Below are positions 11,961 to 23,585 of a stretch of DNA of 64,000 nucleotides, one piece after another. The number at the start of each line of letters is the position of its first letter. The first letter of the stretch is position 1. Origin of the DNA: Cunninghamia lanceolata (taxonomy: Eukaryota > Streptophyta > Pinopsida > Cupressales > Cupressaceae); contig BSBN01000213.1 of the NCBI GenBank assembly GCA_027924645.1, forward strand, positions 36,830,501 through 36,894,500, in the 5' to 3' direction. The notes under the pieces are model-generated. The model was not told the origin of the DNA and searched no databases. It saw nothing but the letters and a program-made list of their open reading frames with translations. Both the position numbers and the translations under genes were made by a program.

Positions 11961-12583
11961 ACCCATAGGTGAAACTGCATCCGTGATCAAGCATTGTGCT
12001 ACCCAAGCTACATGTCCTCTGCGAAAAGCTCTCTCCATCCTCTTTGCTAAAACAACCCTTGGAGCCCCATTAGATAATCCTTGAAGAACCACCTCCTTAC
12101 GTTCTGATTTATATTTTAGCTCCTTAGTCTGATTGTTCTGCGTAAACTCACCAAGCGAATGCAACCATTGCCCACCCAAAACAACATCTATCTTTGATAT
12201 ACCAACCACAAAAATCATCACATACTCTATGCCTTCCCAAAGTGATGTCAAGTTGTTGGATCCTCCTAGCGCATGGGATTGTAAATCCATTGGCCACAAT
12301 CACATTAAATCCCTCGAAATCATGTCTTCAAACCCATCCTAGTCACCAAACCCTCATCAATGAAATTGTGGGTGGCCCCACTATCAATCAATATTGTCAC
12401 TCTATGACCCTGCAATACTCCTCGAACTCGGAAAAAATGATGCCTACGAGCTCCCGAAAGAGTAGCAAGTGTGCCTCCTTCCTCCTTATGATCCCCTTCA
12501 TCAACTATAACCTCGAGCTCATGTTCTGTTGGCGTTTCAATTCGCACCTCTGGAGTGCGAGTTGGAAACGGACAGCTATGCAC
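11925..12583 (-). pseudogene. Retroviral-type aspartic protease
   Basis: The catalytic block ILIDSGATHNF lies near 12340-12390. It is preceded by FRVRGVLQGHRVT and followed, in another frame, by KIDVVLGGQWLHSLGEFTQN, KKEVVLQGLSNGAPRVV-like sequence and KRMERAFRRGHVAWVAQCLI. This is the gypsy protease and the linker to RT. A frameshift near 12300 splits it into two frames. It processes the Gag-Pol polyprotein in intact relatives. The upstream frame breaks off at 12602, where a large insertion begins. Confidence 0.9.
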
Positions 12584-12602
12584 AGATAAACTGCTCTCCT
12601 AT

Positions 12603-15600
12603 TGTGAGGGGGAGTTCCCTTTTTGCTAATGTTTGCTAAAAAGATAAATAAATTAAATTCACCTATCTTCTTTTTGATTTTCAGCTGCGAGCACAAGGTT
12701 ATGAAACTCTATTTCGCTGCAAAAGAGATTTTTCCTTTTTAAAACTTCTAACTACAGCTAGGCCTAAACTAATGACGCTTTTGATTATCTGAGTAAACAC
12801 AGAGCACAGAGATCAAAAGTGGATGAGGACTGATTTGTTTTAACACAAAAACTTAAATAAACTTCTCCCAGTTTTACATCACAAGATGCATTGTACTTTA
12901 ATGATGAAAGTTGAAATGAAATTTACACAAGCCACACATCTGACAACAAAACTTGATGATTAGTGAGACAGAATATCAGAGCAAAAGATAAGCATGAGAC
13001 TTCTATTCCAATATCATAAAGCTGATACAATTCCAGGACAGCAATATTATAGCAAAAGGCAGGCATACAATAAGCGATCAAACACTGGAAACAGATTACA
13101 CAGAGTGAACAAACACTTGGAATAACAAGATCTGCAGGCTAGAATAGGCACAACAAATTTGCTACCACAAAAGTAGCTCTAATAACAATTTCTACAGGCT
13201 AGAATAGGCACAGCAAATTTGCTATCACAATTACCCTCCTATTACAGTGGGCAAGGCTGCCCTTATTTATACTAAAATCAAAGGAGTAGGGAACCCTAAA
13301 ATCTCCTTGATTAAACCCTAACTAACTTGCCAACTCACAAGTTTTATTTCTATTCTAAGACAAAGATTACAACTAACAAACGCTTTCAAAGAAAACTTCA
13401 ACTAATACAAAGTGATTTCTTTCTAAATAAAGAATGGATGAGCTTTGGATGAAAGCAAATGCTTTAAAACAAAAAGCATTTGAGTTAAAGCTGCTTTTTT
13501 TTTAGTCACATCTTCATCTACATTCTTGCTTTATTGGTGATGTCATCCATTGATATTCTTGGAAATAATATCTTCTAAAAAGCAGATTTCGAGAGAAAAA
13601 GCTGGCACATGGGTTTTGTAGACAATCCCATTTCAAAACAACCCAGATTGTCGGATTTTGAAAAAGCAGAGCATTTTCCGAAAAAGCAGCAAAAAAGCAA
13701 ATTCTCAGAAAAAAGCAAATTTCCCAATCTTCAAGAGGATGAAATTTTGGATGGACCCATCTCGATAAAAATTGAAAAAGCTTCGGTCATGTTTCTGAAA
13801 AATGATCCCATAGAAAAAAGGACCCTGGAAAAGCGTGCCTCCCTGCTTCCTCCTCCCGAAACTACAAAGAACGCTGAAAAAGCACTTTGTTTGAGCCTTC
13901 GAATCTTCGTTAAAAGAAAAATAAAAATCTTCCTCTAGATGCAACCTGCAAAAGATAATGAAATAAAAGAGGCCAAAGCTTGTCTTTATAGAACTTTAGG
14001 GCAAAAAAGCAGTTTTCTTTGTGAAAGAATAAAGCTTCAATCTTATCCATGAAGAAAGCATCTTTTAAAGCACAAATCCAAGTGGATGTCTTTGAATAGG
14101 AAGAATCCCTATTTTATAGCTGCCTATGGCTTCATGTGTGAGATGACGAAAAATATCTTCTTTGATGATGCCATCAAACATGCGAGGTTGCAAAAGTGTT
14201 AGCCAATTTTTCATTCTTTTCGTCACTTTTGCACTCGTTTTGACTCCAGTATGGCCTGTCGCTAACTTCAACAATATGGCAAATTGTCACCGTTGACTGA
14301 AAAAGTTGACTGATCATGGCACCTTGGAAATTTATCAACCGTGAATCCATCCCCAGCCTCAAATTGACCATCTGACGACGTCCGACTGCAAAACTGACCT
14401 CTGAAACCTGTCGCCGGACGAAGATTGGAAAATGACTACAAGGAAACACTGTCCAACGTGAAATTTTTCTAAGGCATGAAATCTTGGGCGCCCTAGGCCT
14501 CCAGGGGCGCCTGGTTTTTTGTGCCTTAGCCATTTTTATGAAAATTTCAACTTTTTCAAAATTTTGATTTGCGTGCGCGCTCCGGTGACTGAAGACCCCT
14601 GTTTGGCTGTCGATTTCCACCTATCAGAACAAAATTGAGTCTGATGATCTGGCAAACAAGCAAGCCTAATGAAAACTGAGCTGATTATACCCTATGTCTG
14701 CCTCCGGAAACGTGCCAAACTGATTTGCAGTGAATCTGACAGGGTTGACGGAGGAGTTTTTGTCATTTTTCGAAAAAACTGAAAAATATTGTAAGGCATG
14801 AAAAAGTGGGCACCCCTGGCCTCCAGGGGCACTTGGAATTTTGTGCCTTAGAAAAATTTTGTGATTTTCAACTTTGCATTGCATTCCTCGATTTCCGTGT
14901 CGATAGGTCATGTTCAATCATCGTTTTCGGTCATCTGGAGGACTGCTGAGGCAGGACGGGAGGTGATCTGAGTAGTCTGAACACATCTGTGATGAAATCC
15001 CAACTTTTACCGTCGTTTGACTGAGTTTGACCACCCGGAAACGGGCTGACAGAGGCTTTTTTGACGTTTCTCGAAGAGCGCGTAAAAAATTCTAAGGCAT
15101 GGAAAAGTGGGCGCCCCTAGCCTCCTAGGGCGCCTGGAAATTAATGCCTTAGCCAATTTTGTGATTTCCAACCTCTGTTTGCAATTTGCTTCGTTTTGTG
15201 CGCCGGCAGCTGCTTCCTGTCGCTGATCTCGAGGTTTCGTCAGTCGACTGCCACTAAATGATGAATGGACTGGATAGCCTGGGTACATCTGACATGGATT
15301 CCAGCTTTTTGGGACCTTCTGACCAAAACAATTGCTTTTATTCACCCCGGAATTGACTGACAGAGGTATTTTTAGCATTTTCTTGAAAAATGCGAAAAAA
15401 ATCTAAGGCATGAAATACTGGGCGCCCCTGGCCTCCAAGGGCACTTGGAAATTTGTGTCTTAGTCAAATTTATGATTTTCAACTTTTTCTCCTCACTCCA
15501 GATCCATCCTGCTCCGTTTTGCGTTCTCCATCGAATCGACGACTGTTCGTCAGTTTCGCGACGAAGGAACAGCATTGAAAACTTGAAACTGATTTCTGGC

Positions 15601-15960
15601 AGATGAACTTCCTCCATTGATGACTCCCGAGCTCGTGCTTTGCCTTTTGAAAAATCAGAATTGACCCAGTAGAGAAAATTTGATCTTTCGCAGATTCCGT
15701 CTAGACCACGCTGATCGTGAAGCAAAATCGGCCAATTAGAATCAGACAGGTCACCTGAATCGGAGATTCTATTTTTAGAAACTTCCTATTTTTAGAAAGT
15801 TTTGCCAGCATCCGTATCTCAAGAAACCCAGAAAAACTAATTTGACGTCTATTTTTAGAAATTTTCTCAAAATAGAAATTTCTATTTTTAGAAATTTTGA
15901 CTTTTTGACTTTTTTGACGAAAAATTGTCTAGACTTTCTCAAAATGCCTTAATGAAACAA
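12603..15960 (-). mobile_element. Insertion between gag and protease, probably a very long LTR
   Basis: The gag frame stops making sense left of about 15965, and the protease frame resumes at 12602, so about 3.3 kb was inserted. The left edge, TGTGAGGGGG at 12603, would be an LTR end (CCCCCTCACA on minus). A good minus-strand TATA (TATAAATAAGG) lies near 13262-13272. Two ~60-bp copies lie at about 13131-13230, and four ~310-bp modules with hairpins at 14469-15463. AT-rich short repeats (CTATTTTTAGAAA) fill 15765-15895. No coding sequence is convincing. The right edge and any TSD were not resolved, so the class is an inference. Confidence 0.6.
14469..15463. repeat. Four ~310-bp modules, each with a 61-nt hairpin
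   Basis: Near-palindromic blocks at 14469-14529, 14791-14851, 15092-15152 and 15403-15463 are each exactly 61 nt. Each starts CTAAGGCAT-like and ends TGCCTTAG-like, with an inner stem of GGGCGCCCCTGG and CCAGGGGCGCC around a 3-base loop cct. Spacings are 322, 301 and 311 bp. Sequence between hairpins is more diverged, but shares a lead-in related to CTGACAGAGG and TTTTTCGAAAA. Confidence 0.9.
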
Positions 15961-15984
15961 AAGTTTTGATTGGGTGCAACAGGT

Positions 15985-17060
15985 TCTTCTGCCTCTAAAT
16001 CATCATCCAAAACCACCTCTATGAAATGTACCTGTCCTTTACCCAAAAACCTATGCCCAATCTCCCAAGGCTCTCTGCATGAAAAACACAAATTTTTTCT
16101 TCGGAGTTAGGCTTTGGGTGTAGCACCTTTGGTTGAGGGAAGCCCTTTTGGAAAGGTTTCTTTTGTTGTCCTATTGGAGGGGTCTTGGAAATGAACTTGT
16201 TTTTGGCTACCGAATCTTCCAAATTCAAAGCTCTCCTGATGGCATCCTATAAAGAGCTTGGATCAAATGCCCTCACCAAACCCTTGAGTGGTTCGGTTAG
16301 ACCTTCCACGAAAAAGCAATATGAGTCTCCTCTTCGTCACATATGGAACCATCATTGATAGCCTCTGAAACTCTGCCACATAATGCTCAACTAAGCCCTC
16401 TTGTCTCAATTGTGCTAACTCTCTGGATCCTTCTTGTCAAACCTCTCAATCAATTTTTGGTTGAACTTCTCTAGAGTGGTAATAGAGCCATGTCCTTGTG
16501 TCATCATGCCATGGTACCACCATTCATGAGCTACACCCTCCAGATGTAAGGAAACAAACTTAATCACCTTCTCCTCATACATCGGGTTCAATGAAAAGTA
16601 TGTATCCAACTCCTATAACCATGCTCTAGCTGAACAATTGTTTGATCCATCATATGTAGGTATAGCGATCTTCCCCAACCGATGTTGTATGTCTTTCTGG
16701 GGTTGCTCCTACTGATATCTCCTTCCCCTTCTATGCCCATTCCTTGTTTTCATCTCATAGTACTCAATGAAAGACATGTCACAACAGATTGCTTGATTTA
16801 GAGCATTGTACTCTGCATGATACCTTGCCATCTCATCCTCCTGTCTTGGTGGTAATTGTTGCTCTTCTTCAAATGGATCCTCTTCTTCTCTTTGTAAAAA
16901 ATTGGCTCAAAATGTCTTTGTAGGAGGGTTAATTGAGACTCTATCATTAGTTGAGTCGCTTCCTTCTGCAAAATTTTGATTAGGTCTACCAGCACTCCAT
17001 TGTTGATTCATTCCTCTCAAAACCGAGCTATTTGTGCCATGGATGCTCTCATGGAGGACT
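15985..17060 (-). pseudogene. Chromovirus gag with zinc knuckle, decayed
   Basis: The capsid-like part at 16415-16609 reads KFVSLHLEGVAHEWWYHGMM and LEKFNQKLIERFDKKDPES, typical of the Retrotrans_gag domain. Near 15990-16095 a knuckle reads CFSCREPWEIGHRF, then GKGQVHFIEV. The third and fourth positions should be H and C, but the final Cys is Phe here. A frameshift separates it from KKPFQKGFPQP. The N-terminal part (16798-17060) is rich in Gln, Lys and Glu. The protein packages element RNA. Many breaks make it non-functional. Confidence 0.85.
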
Positions 17061-17235
17061 CAAATTCCCTAGCCAGCTCCCTGTTTTCACGACTGATGAT
17101 CTCCTGAATGTTTACTTCTTCACCTCAATCACCCATTGCTCATTTCTTTTTCTCCCTTCACTGGTATTTGATTTTCTATCACTCCCTTGCATGAATCTGC
17201 ATCACAAACTGATCCACAAGCATGCAAGAAAAACT

Positions 17236-17247
17236 ACTCTGATACCA
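17236..17247 (-). other. Chromovirus primer-binding site
   Basis: The minus strand reads TGGTATCAGAGT, one mismatch to the usual tRNA-iMet site, one base inside the right LTR. It shows that the right LTR is the 5' LTR. Confidence 0.88.
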
Positions 17248-17248
17248 C

Positions 17249-18466
17249 TGAGATATCCCGTCAAAAAAGTTGCAAGAATGAACACCAACTAGATACTAAA
17301 AACAATAACTTCCTTTGGATTACACAGTCTCAGCAATAAAGAAAAGAATAATGCATAGGACACTATAATTTTATTTTATTTTATTTGAAAAAAATCACTG
17401 TATGTTTTACAATCAACAATAATCTTCAGATCTAAGAATAATGCTATTTAGATAATCATCAATGACTCACTAATGGTACACTATGGTGTGAAACAGTTCA
17501 GTCTAGTTCTTCTTTATTATTATTACTATGTCCCTGGATAGAGGTCGCCTACTAATTCCTCCACTATATCACCAGTTTGCGCTAGGCTCTTGGTGGAAGA
17601 AACATTTGTTATGCGATCTAGGCGTTTCAAATGGATAAGTGGTTGGCAGAGTTTCCCTAGATGTGGTCGTGTTTGTTTCCTGTTATGAGTGCCTCTTAAT
17701 CACTAGCACAACCACCTGGATCTGGTTCGATTGGCACCCTAAGATTTGTTAATCAAATACGCCTAGTTAAAGATAATTTGCGAGTTGTATGTAGTATCTA
17801 ATCAATTCCGCGATTGTAACAACTTCCTCTGAACAACCAAGCCAAGTGTAAGCGACTCCAAATCAGTATTTAGCAGTGATCAATCCCAAATCATGTATTT
17901 CCTTAACAGTAGGCTTCAAATCTGGATCCAAGTAGTCTAACGATGATCAACTGTATGCATAGTCAGCTAGTACGGTCGTTTCTCCAAAATCAGTGAAATA
18001 CTGTGGACTAAATTTCCTTATAGAGATGATGCGCTCAAGTCCTATCAAAAGATTGAACTTGCCTATAAGACTCCAACGATCTTCCTCAAAACACAAACAA
18101 GATAATTGAGATTAGCTTCACTTGCAAGCCCTATTTGGATTGGCCAAAAAGGAGGCAGGGTTTTCGTCCTAACCTCACAATAGTGCAGTCAAGGGGTTTC
18201 GTCCTGTCTTGCACTGTGGATAAATTGAAAGATCAATTGCTACACAAAAACATGATACCTAAAATGCGCTCCAAAGCTTATGTTTATACCTTCTTGTTTT
18301 GGTCCCATAGGACCCAAATTTGGGTGCCAAGTTTGAATTCATATTTTATATTTTATTTTCTTTATTTATATTTATAATTAAATATTTTATTAATATATAT
18401 TTATATAGTGCTGAAAAACACTTCTCTTTTATAATATTAATTAGTGGGGGTAGAGGAGACATGATA
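17249..18466 (-). repeat. Right LTR (5' LTR) of the chromovirus
   Basis: It is uninterrupted and 1218 bp long, and serves as the empty-site reference for the LTR nested at 9448-10910. The paired motif occurs at 18156-18170 and 18191-18205. A TATA-like TATAAAC on minus lies near 18285-18295, about 85-100 nt upstream of the motifs in transcription direction. Next to the right end is the TSD gttaa. Confidence 0.93.
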
Positions 18467-18471
18467 GTTAA

Positions 18472-18888
18472 CACCCTAGATTTTGATATGCAATCGCAAT
18501 TGGCAAATGCATTGCCTAACTCAACAACATGTTCCATCATCCTCCCAACATGTTCCAGTATAGGAACTTTAGTGCATGAACTCATCATAAAATAATTGAA
18601 ATCAGATGTTTGTTAGTTTTGGAGTTTTGAAATTGTGAATGGACATATAAGTAAAATATGAATGCACACAAAAGGAATGCAAATTGCGAAACTAAATGGC
18701 TCTATGAATTGTGGTCTCATGCACTACAATCAATGTATACAAATAATGGGATTGTTGGATAAGCCTTATTAGAATCTTATTTGACATCATTAATTAATAT
18801 TGTTGTGACTGCAATAATCTCATTGCGTATTGGTAGATTTTGGTTTTGTATTATTCTATGTTATGATTAGGGTTGCGTCATTTATTAT
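18472..18888 (-). other. Host flank with a short unrecognised minus frame
   Basis: It is continuous with 7801-8648 before the chromovirus inserted. A short minus frame (18588 to about 18470) reads MSSCTKVPILEHVGRMMEHV and continues about 20 residues. I do not recognise it. It might be part of the hAT gene whose C-terminus is at 7455-7800, but no family motif supports that. The rest is non-coding. Confidence 0.35.
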
Positions 18889-19007
18889 TGTCATGACCCC
18901 TTCTTCACTTAAGTAAATTATATTTTTAAATTAAAAATAGTGTTTTTACCACTAATAATAATAATAAATATTATAGTAATAATTATTATTATTATTATTA
19001 TTATTAT
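18889..19007 (+). mobile_element. Left piece of a plus-oriented LTR split by a later element
   Basis: It begins TGTCATGACCCCTTC, the reverse-complement start seen in the chromovirus LTR, followed by an AT-rich stretch with AAAAATAGTGTTTTT like that LTR. It is cut at 19007 by the element 19008-25528 and continues at 25529. The motif GGGATGAAAACCCTG at 25716-25730 is the expected LTR motif in plus orientation. Confidence 0.6.
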
Positions 19008-20263
19008 TGTTATGGAGTAAAAAGTATCCCTATGCCTTTTTACCTCCTAGTTTAGCTCCTAGGTCCCCGTGTTTATACTTTACATGCTTAATACTTATCC
19101 CAGAGCAATTTCCCCCGAAACCCATGTCAAATGGGACTTAGGGGCCCATTCTAAATATTAATCAAGACCAAAAAATGGTCTTGGGCCTTGGGCGCCCGCG
19201 CCCAAGTCCAGGTTGATTTGATGGGACCCAAATTTAAATGTGTCGACATAGGACCTTTAAAAAGGTTTCCTTCTATCAGCCTTTTCAATTTAAATTACAA
19301 ATGTTAGCGAGAAAGCATATATAAGTAAGTTTATGTCTTCATTTTACACCTAGATGGATAAGGCGAACTTGTGATATTGAGCTAAGGGATTTCAAGGCAT
19401 TCATTGTGTTGCAGAGTAGAATTGTGTTGTTATTGTGTTTGTTTGTTGCAGATTTGGCTTCATCAATCCATCTCCTCATGATTTGAAAGATCTTCATCTC
19501 CGTGAGGGCTTCACCTCCAAGGTGACATCTATTTGTGCTTCAATCATTTTACTTCATCATTGTTTTGGCCTCTGCCCTTCCTTGGGCACAAACTCTATCT
19601 AACAACAGTGTTGGAAGACTTGAATGTCATTCCAGGGCTTGACCGAGGCAAGCTCCTAAACACCACAACCCCCAAACCCCTCTCTTTGTGATTGCAAGTT
19701 ACAGGTGTGGGATTTGGCAAAGTGCAAGTGCTGAGAAGCAATTCAGAGAATAAGGATTCGAGATCTGAGGAAAAGTTGATGTAAATCTACCCTACTGGTC
19801 TAGGGTGCCCGCCCCGTAGTCCTCCCGACAGGATTTATCCCGAACTCAGGAGCTGAGCATTATTCGACACTGATCACCATTCCAAATCTACAGAAAAGTT
19901 GCTCTATCAGACTTGGGTGCCCGCCCTGTAGTCCACAAAGTCTTCGCCTCTGGAAATCCAACTTCTGGTGAGTTTCTATTCCTTCCTGAGTGTCTTCCTA
20001 TGCGGTGATCTATAGCAATTTATTCGTCTGTACCCAATTTCATTATAATTAGGGTTTGAGGCTTATTGAATCTAGGGTTTGACAAATCTTTCAATCCAAT
20101 AAGTCTTTCCATATCATTCCTGAGTACATCAACCTGTAGTTGAGTCCTCTCCATCTGTAGTGACTTGGCTCGGTTGTTGTCCTTGAGTGTTATTGTGAAA
20201 GGAGGGTTTGATTTGATAGATCTTGACACTATTCATCATCTTTCCCAATTTTCACATATAACA
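19008..20263 (+). repeat. 5' LTR of the non-autonomous element
   Basis: It is 1256 bp and nearly identical by eye to 24296-25528. It contains TATATAAG near 19317-19325 as a plausible TATA box, downstream of GC-rich GGGCGCCCGCGCCC at about 19190-19203. Confidence 0.93.
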
Positions 20264-21365
20264 TTTTGGCGAACCCGTGTTTTTACTGAACTTGCATCTT
20301 GCTGAGTGTTGTAATCAGTCATTGCAATCATTCATATCATATTTATCATCGTGCATTGGAAAATTTTGCATACATTTGGAAAAAAATGAAAAAACAAGCA
20401 TTCTAGGCTTGCATTGAGACATAGTTTTGCATATTTTGGCAGCTTTACATTCCATATCATAAAAAGATTTAATTTTCTGATTTTTACATCAAATCTGATA
20501 TTTATTACAGTAATTCATCATTAATTCATATCAAATCTTGCAATTACAAGTTGCATTTGCTAGGGTTTTGCTTAAAAAGTTGCATTTTTCATATAACCTA
20601 GTCTTAGCAAAAACTAGGGTTTGTAGACAAATTTTCATTTTCGGATTTTGCTACTCCTTTTCAACATTCCTTCAAATCTGATTTTGAAGTGTATTGTTGG
20701 ATCATAGTGCATACTTTTGCATCCTAGCTTTGAAACTTTCACCTTTTGCATTTACACATTGTGTATTTCAACAAAAATAACTACCTTCATCCTTTTGATT
20801 GTGTATTGAACATTGTAGGGCTTTGGCATCCTTCTTGCATCAGATCTAAGCTATTTTACACACTATACCTGATTAGATTCCATTCATTCATCATTTTGCA
20901 TAGTCTCATAATATTTTTTGTGCATTTACATTGAAAAAAGTGAAAAAAAAAACAAGCATTTTAGGTTCATAAACAAGCATAATTTTGCATTGTTTCATTG
21001 CATATGTCATAAATATCTTTCAATTCTGATCTTGCATTCATTTTAGGCATATTTTCATTGCTCATTTGGAAATTTTGTATCATTTCATACTTTACTTTGA
21101 AAATTTCACATGTTTGTAATTACACAATGTGTATTTCAACATAAGCAATTTAACCTCTCTGTAACATTTCTTTGCAAGAAATCTTAAAAGTGGTTTATAC
21201 TACCTTTTGTGCAGCATCTTTTACATCTTAATCACTCCGTTTGTAAGGACACTAGTGTGTTTTTGTTCTTGGTCACAAGCTTCAAAAACCCAATTTCCTC
21301 AAACGAGTGTTGAGGTGTACAAAAGTCTCTCATATTGGTTGTATTAGATAAATGAAAAGATCTTA

Positions 21366-22454
21366 TTGTGCATTGCTATTCCAAGACGTTTCATTATGGC
21401 ACCTTCAAGTCATTTCTCTTTGGTATCTTTGCATGCATATATCAAAGATCTTGATTTTCATAGATTTCTAACCCTCATGAGTGAGCATCCTACAATATTA
21501 GAAAACTTAACCGAATTCATCCCCATGAATGATCATGAGAAAGATAACAGTGATGGCACTTCTTATATGCATCTACACTCTAATACATGTAGTGATAACC
21601 TAGCTTTGTCTACTTCATCTTATGATTCCTCTCCCAAAGTTGTTCCCACTTGTGAGGACATTTTGGCGCAAGAAGATGAAATCATTGATAAATTCCTTAA
21701 CATCACCCTACCCTCTCTTCATTCCAATTCCATCCCTTTGGAAGAGAAAGTATTAGTGAATGAAGAACCCCCTCTAACGAAGAACACTCCATGGATAGAT
21801 AATGAGCATTCATCTAACAATATTAAAAATTCTATCCCTACCATAGTACGTGAAGTCTCTATGGATCATCCTATTAATCTTCCTCCTTTAGTTGAATGTT
21901 CAAGCACCTTAGATATCACTAAGGAAAGGAAGATCCTTGATCTCCTCCCTTCGATTGAATTTCCAAGTCCCTTGGATGTCACTAAGGATGTGAATGCCAT
22001 GGATAGTTCTCCTTTGGTTGCATGTTCAAACTCTTTGGACATCACTAAAGATATAATCATCAACAATTCCCTTAACAACACCTTACCTTCCCTTCGTTCC
22101 AATCCTCTCCCTTTGAAAGATGAAGCATTGGTGGTTGAAGAAAGGTCTCTCACATTAAATCCTTTAAGGATGGATATTGAGCTCAATCAAAATGAAAACA
22201 ATGTTAATTTAATTATCAGTATTAGACTTATTCCACCTACTAAGGGGATAGTGAATAAGTGTACTAATGCTAATACAATATCAACAAGTTCAAGACTAAA
22301 TATGATACATCCTGAGATGATAGACATGGATTGTCCACCAAGAAGTATCCCATTGAATAAGGTAAGTATTTCTCCCTCTTTTAGCCACACTCGATGTGGC
22401 ACCTACTCTAGTTGCTCTCAAGGGTGGCATCCTCCTAGATATATATGTTGTTAG
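21366..22454 (+). CDS. Unknown repeat-containing ORF of the non-autonomous element
   Basis: An open frame of 362 codons, the only long one in the element. A second in-frame ATG at residue 11 (MAPSSHFSLV, 21396) is an equally likely start. The protein is acidic, rich in Ser, Leu, Asn and Pro, with no membrane segment or catalytic motif. It has internal duplications: residues about 110-149 (LNITLPSLHSNSIPLEEK) and 236-276 (LNNTLPSLRSNPLPLKDE). A ~20-residue unit occurs three times at 174-233 (LVECSSTLDITKE, IEFPSPLDVTKD, LVACSNSLDITKD). Position after the primer site is that of gag, but no gag similarity is seen. It might bind element RNA, or be a captured and expanded sequence. Function is unknown. 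Confidence 0.6.
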   Translation: MCIAIPRRFIMAPSSHFSLVSLHAYIKDLDFHRFLTLMSEHPTILENLTEFIPMNDHEKDNSDGTSYMHLHSNTCSDNLALSTSSYDSSPKVVPTCEDILAQEDEIIDKFLNITLPSLHSNSIPLEEKVLVNEEPPLTKNTPWIDNEHSSNNIKNSIPTIVREVSMDHPINLPPLVECSSTLDITKERKILDLLPSIEFPSPLDVTKDVNAMDSSPLVACSNSLDITKDIIINNSLNNTLPSLRSNPLPLKDEALVVEERSLTLNPLRMDIELNQNENNVNLIISIRLIPPTKGIVNKCTNANTISTSSRLNMIHPEMIDMDCPPRSIPLNKVSISPSFSHTRCGTYSSCSQGWHPPRYICC

Positions 22455-23365
22455 CATTGTGTTGTGTTCCCCTGTGTTGTGTTATGTGTTGTTTAGGTCT
22501 CCTAGGATGACCCTTAATACTCTTGTAAGGTCAAGGATACCGAGAGACCGCCTCTGTCGTGACCATTCTTCTATTTGTTTCTACATTCTTCTACTCCTCT
22601 CCTCTATTTTATTGTTGTGTGTTGTGCCTTGGGGGCATAGCGTTGCGGATGATGTCTTGGGGGCATCCTCCTACATGGTGTTCCTAAGGCACTTGGTTCT
22701 CCTCTCTCATTTTTTGTTTACCTTCTTCAGTGATTCTACCTAGTTGGCGGATGACAAAAACAAACAAATACTGATAAGGACCATGTGTCCCTTCAGCAAG
22801 TAAGCAAAAATGGACCAAGTCCATATATGAAGATGGGGTTGATATATATATCCAACGCTTAACTAGTAGAATCACTTTGTGTGATATATCATGTTGTCAT
22901 ATCTCTTCTAACAAACCTTTGCAATACAGCTGCTCCGTGCACTATGGATTGTTTTGTATCTCACCTTGTTGTTACACTCAGTTCTGAGACACCTGCAGTA
23001 TAAGCCCAACGACTATACTCGGTTCCGAACCCGCAAGCATAGCCTTGGTCCTTGATGTGATATAATACATGATTTATGCATAGCTTTCATGATTTGATTT
23101 GGTTATTATCTTAGAGTAAGATATTCTAACCTTATCTCTTGTTGATTATCTTAGCAATTCATATCGATGTGTTTGTGGGAACATTCGACAATCGTGGCAC
23201 ATGCCACCTTTGGGGGCATGGGCTTTGCAAGAGCTCTTGTTCCCTTATGTGTTTTCACTCTACCTTAATGTGCTTGATACCGGCAAGTGGTATCAACCAC
23301 CTTAAGGTGGGGGCATATATAATGGTATTTGTCTGATCATTTTGACACTAATGAAGCATGTTTGA
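22455..23365 (+). other. Interior of the element, non-coding
   Basis: No supported coding sequence. The stretch has C/T-rich and GTTGTGT-rich passages, short words such as TTGGGGGCAT repeated at about 22630 and 22660, and CTTAAGGTGGGGGCATATA near 23302, which resembles a second internal polypurine tract. It probably is the untranslated 3' half of the element. Confidence 0.5.
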
Positions 23366-23585
23366 AAGCCCTCACCATGAAGCGGAATGGCATATCTCTT
23401 GAGCTAGTGCACATCCTTATTAAATTGCAAGCAAGAAAGCCCTCATCGTGAGGCGGGATTACGTATCTCTTGAGCTAGTGCGTATCCTTTTTATACAAAG
23501 CCCTTCTGCGGAAGGCAAGATGATGTATCTCTTGAGCTAGTGCACATCCTTTTATACAAAGTCCTCTGCAAAGGCGGGGCTGGAT
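23366..23585 (+). repeat. ~65-bp tandem repeat, 3-4 copies
   Basis: Units begin GAAAGCCCTCACCATGAAGC (about 23366), GAAAGCCCTCATCGTGAGGC (about 23435), AAAGCCCTTCTGCGGAAGGC (about 23498) and a shortened unit at about 23557. Most contain TATCTCTTGAGCTAGTGC and a TATACAAA-like tail. Each unit starts with a small hairpin (CCTCATCGTGAGG, CCTTCTGCGGAAGG) whose arms vary together. Confidence 0.85.

Larger units (their letters stand above)
8649..18466 (-). mobile_element. Ty3/gypsy chromovirus, pol-deleted, TSD gttaa
   Basis: LTRs at 8649-11351 and 17249-18466 (TGAGATATCCCG start; GACATGACA or GACATGATA end) enclose remnants of gag, zinc knuckle, protease, the N-terminal part of RT and a chromodomain, all on minus. 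The target duplication gttaa lies at 8644-8648 and 18467-18471. A primer site (TGGTATCAGAGT) lies at 17236-17247, and a polypurine tract (AGAAGGGAGGAC on minus) at 11352-11363. The RT palm, RNase H and integrase are missing. Two later insertions lie inside it: an LTR at 9448-10910 and a block from 12603 to about 15960. Order gag-PR-RT-chromodomain with a terminal chromodomain is diagnostic of chromoviruses. Confidence 0.95.

Noticed and set aside
12194..12589. 131-codon plus frame
   Set aside because: It lies antisense to the chromovirus protease, with no motif of its own.
22396..22743. 115-codon hydrophobic plus frame after the unknown ORF
   Set aside because: Starts within the larger ORF in another frame and lies in C/T-rich sequence that favours Leu, Ser and Phe by chance.
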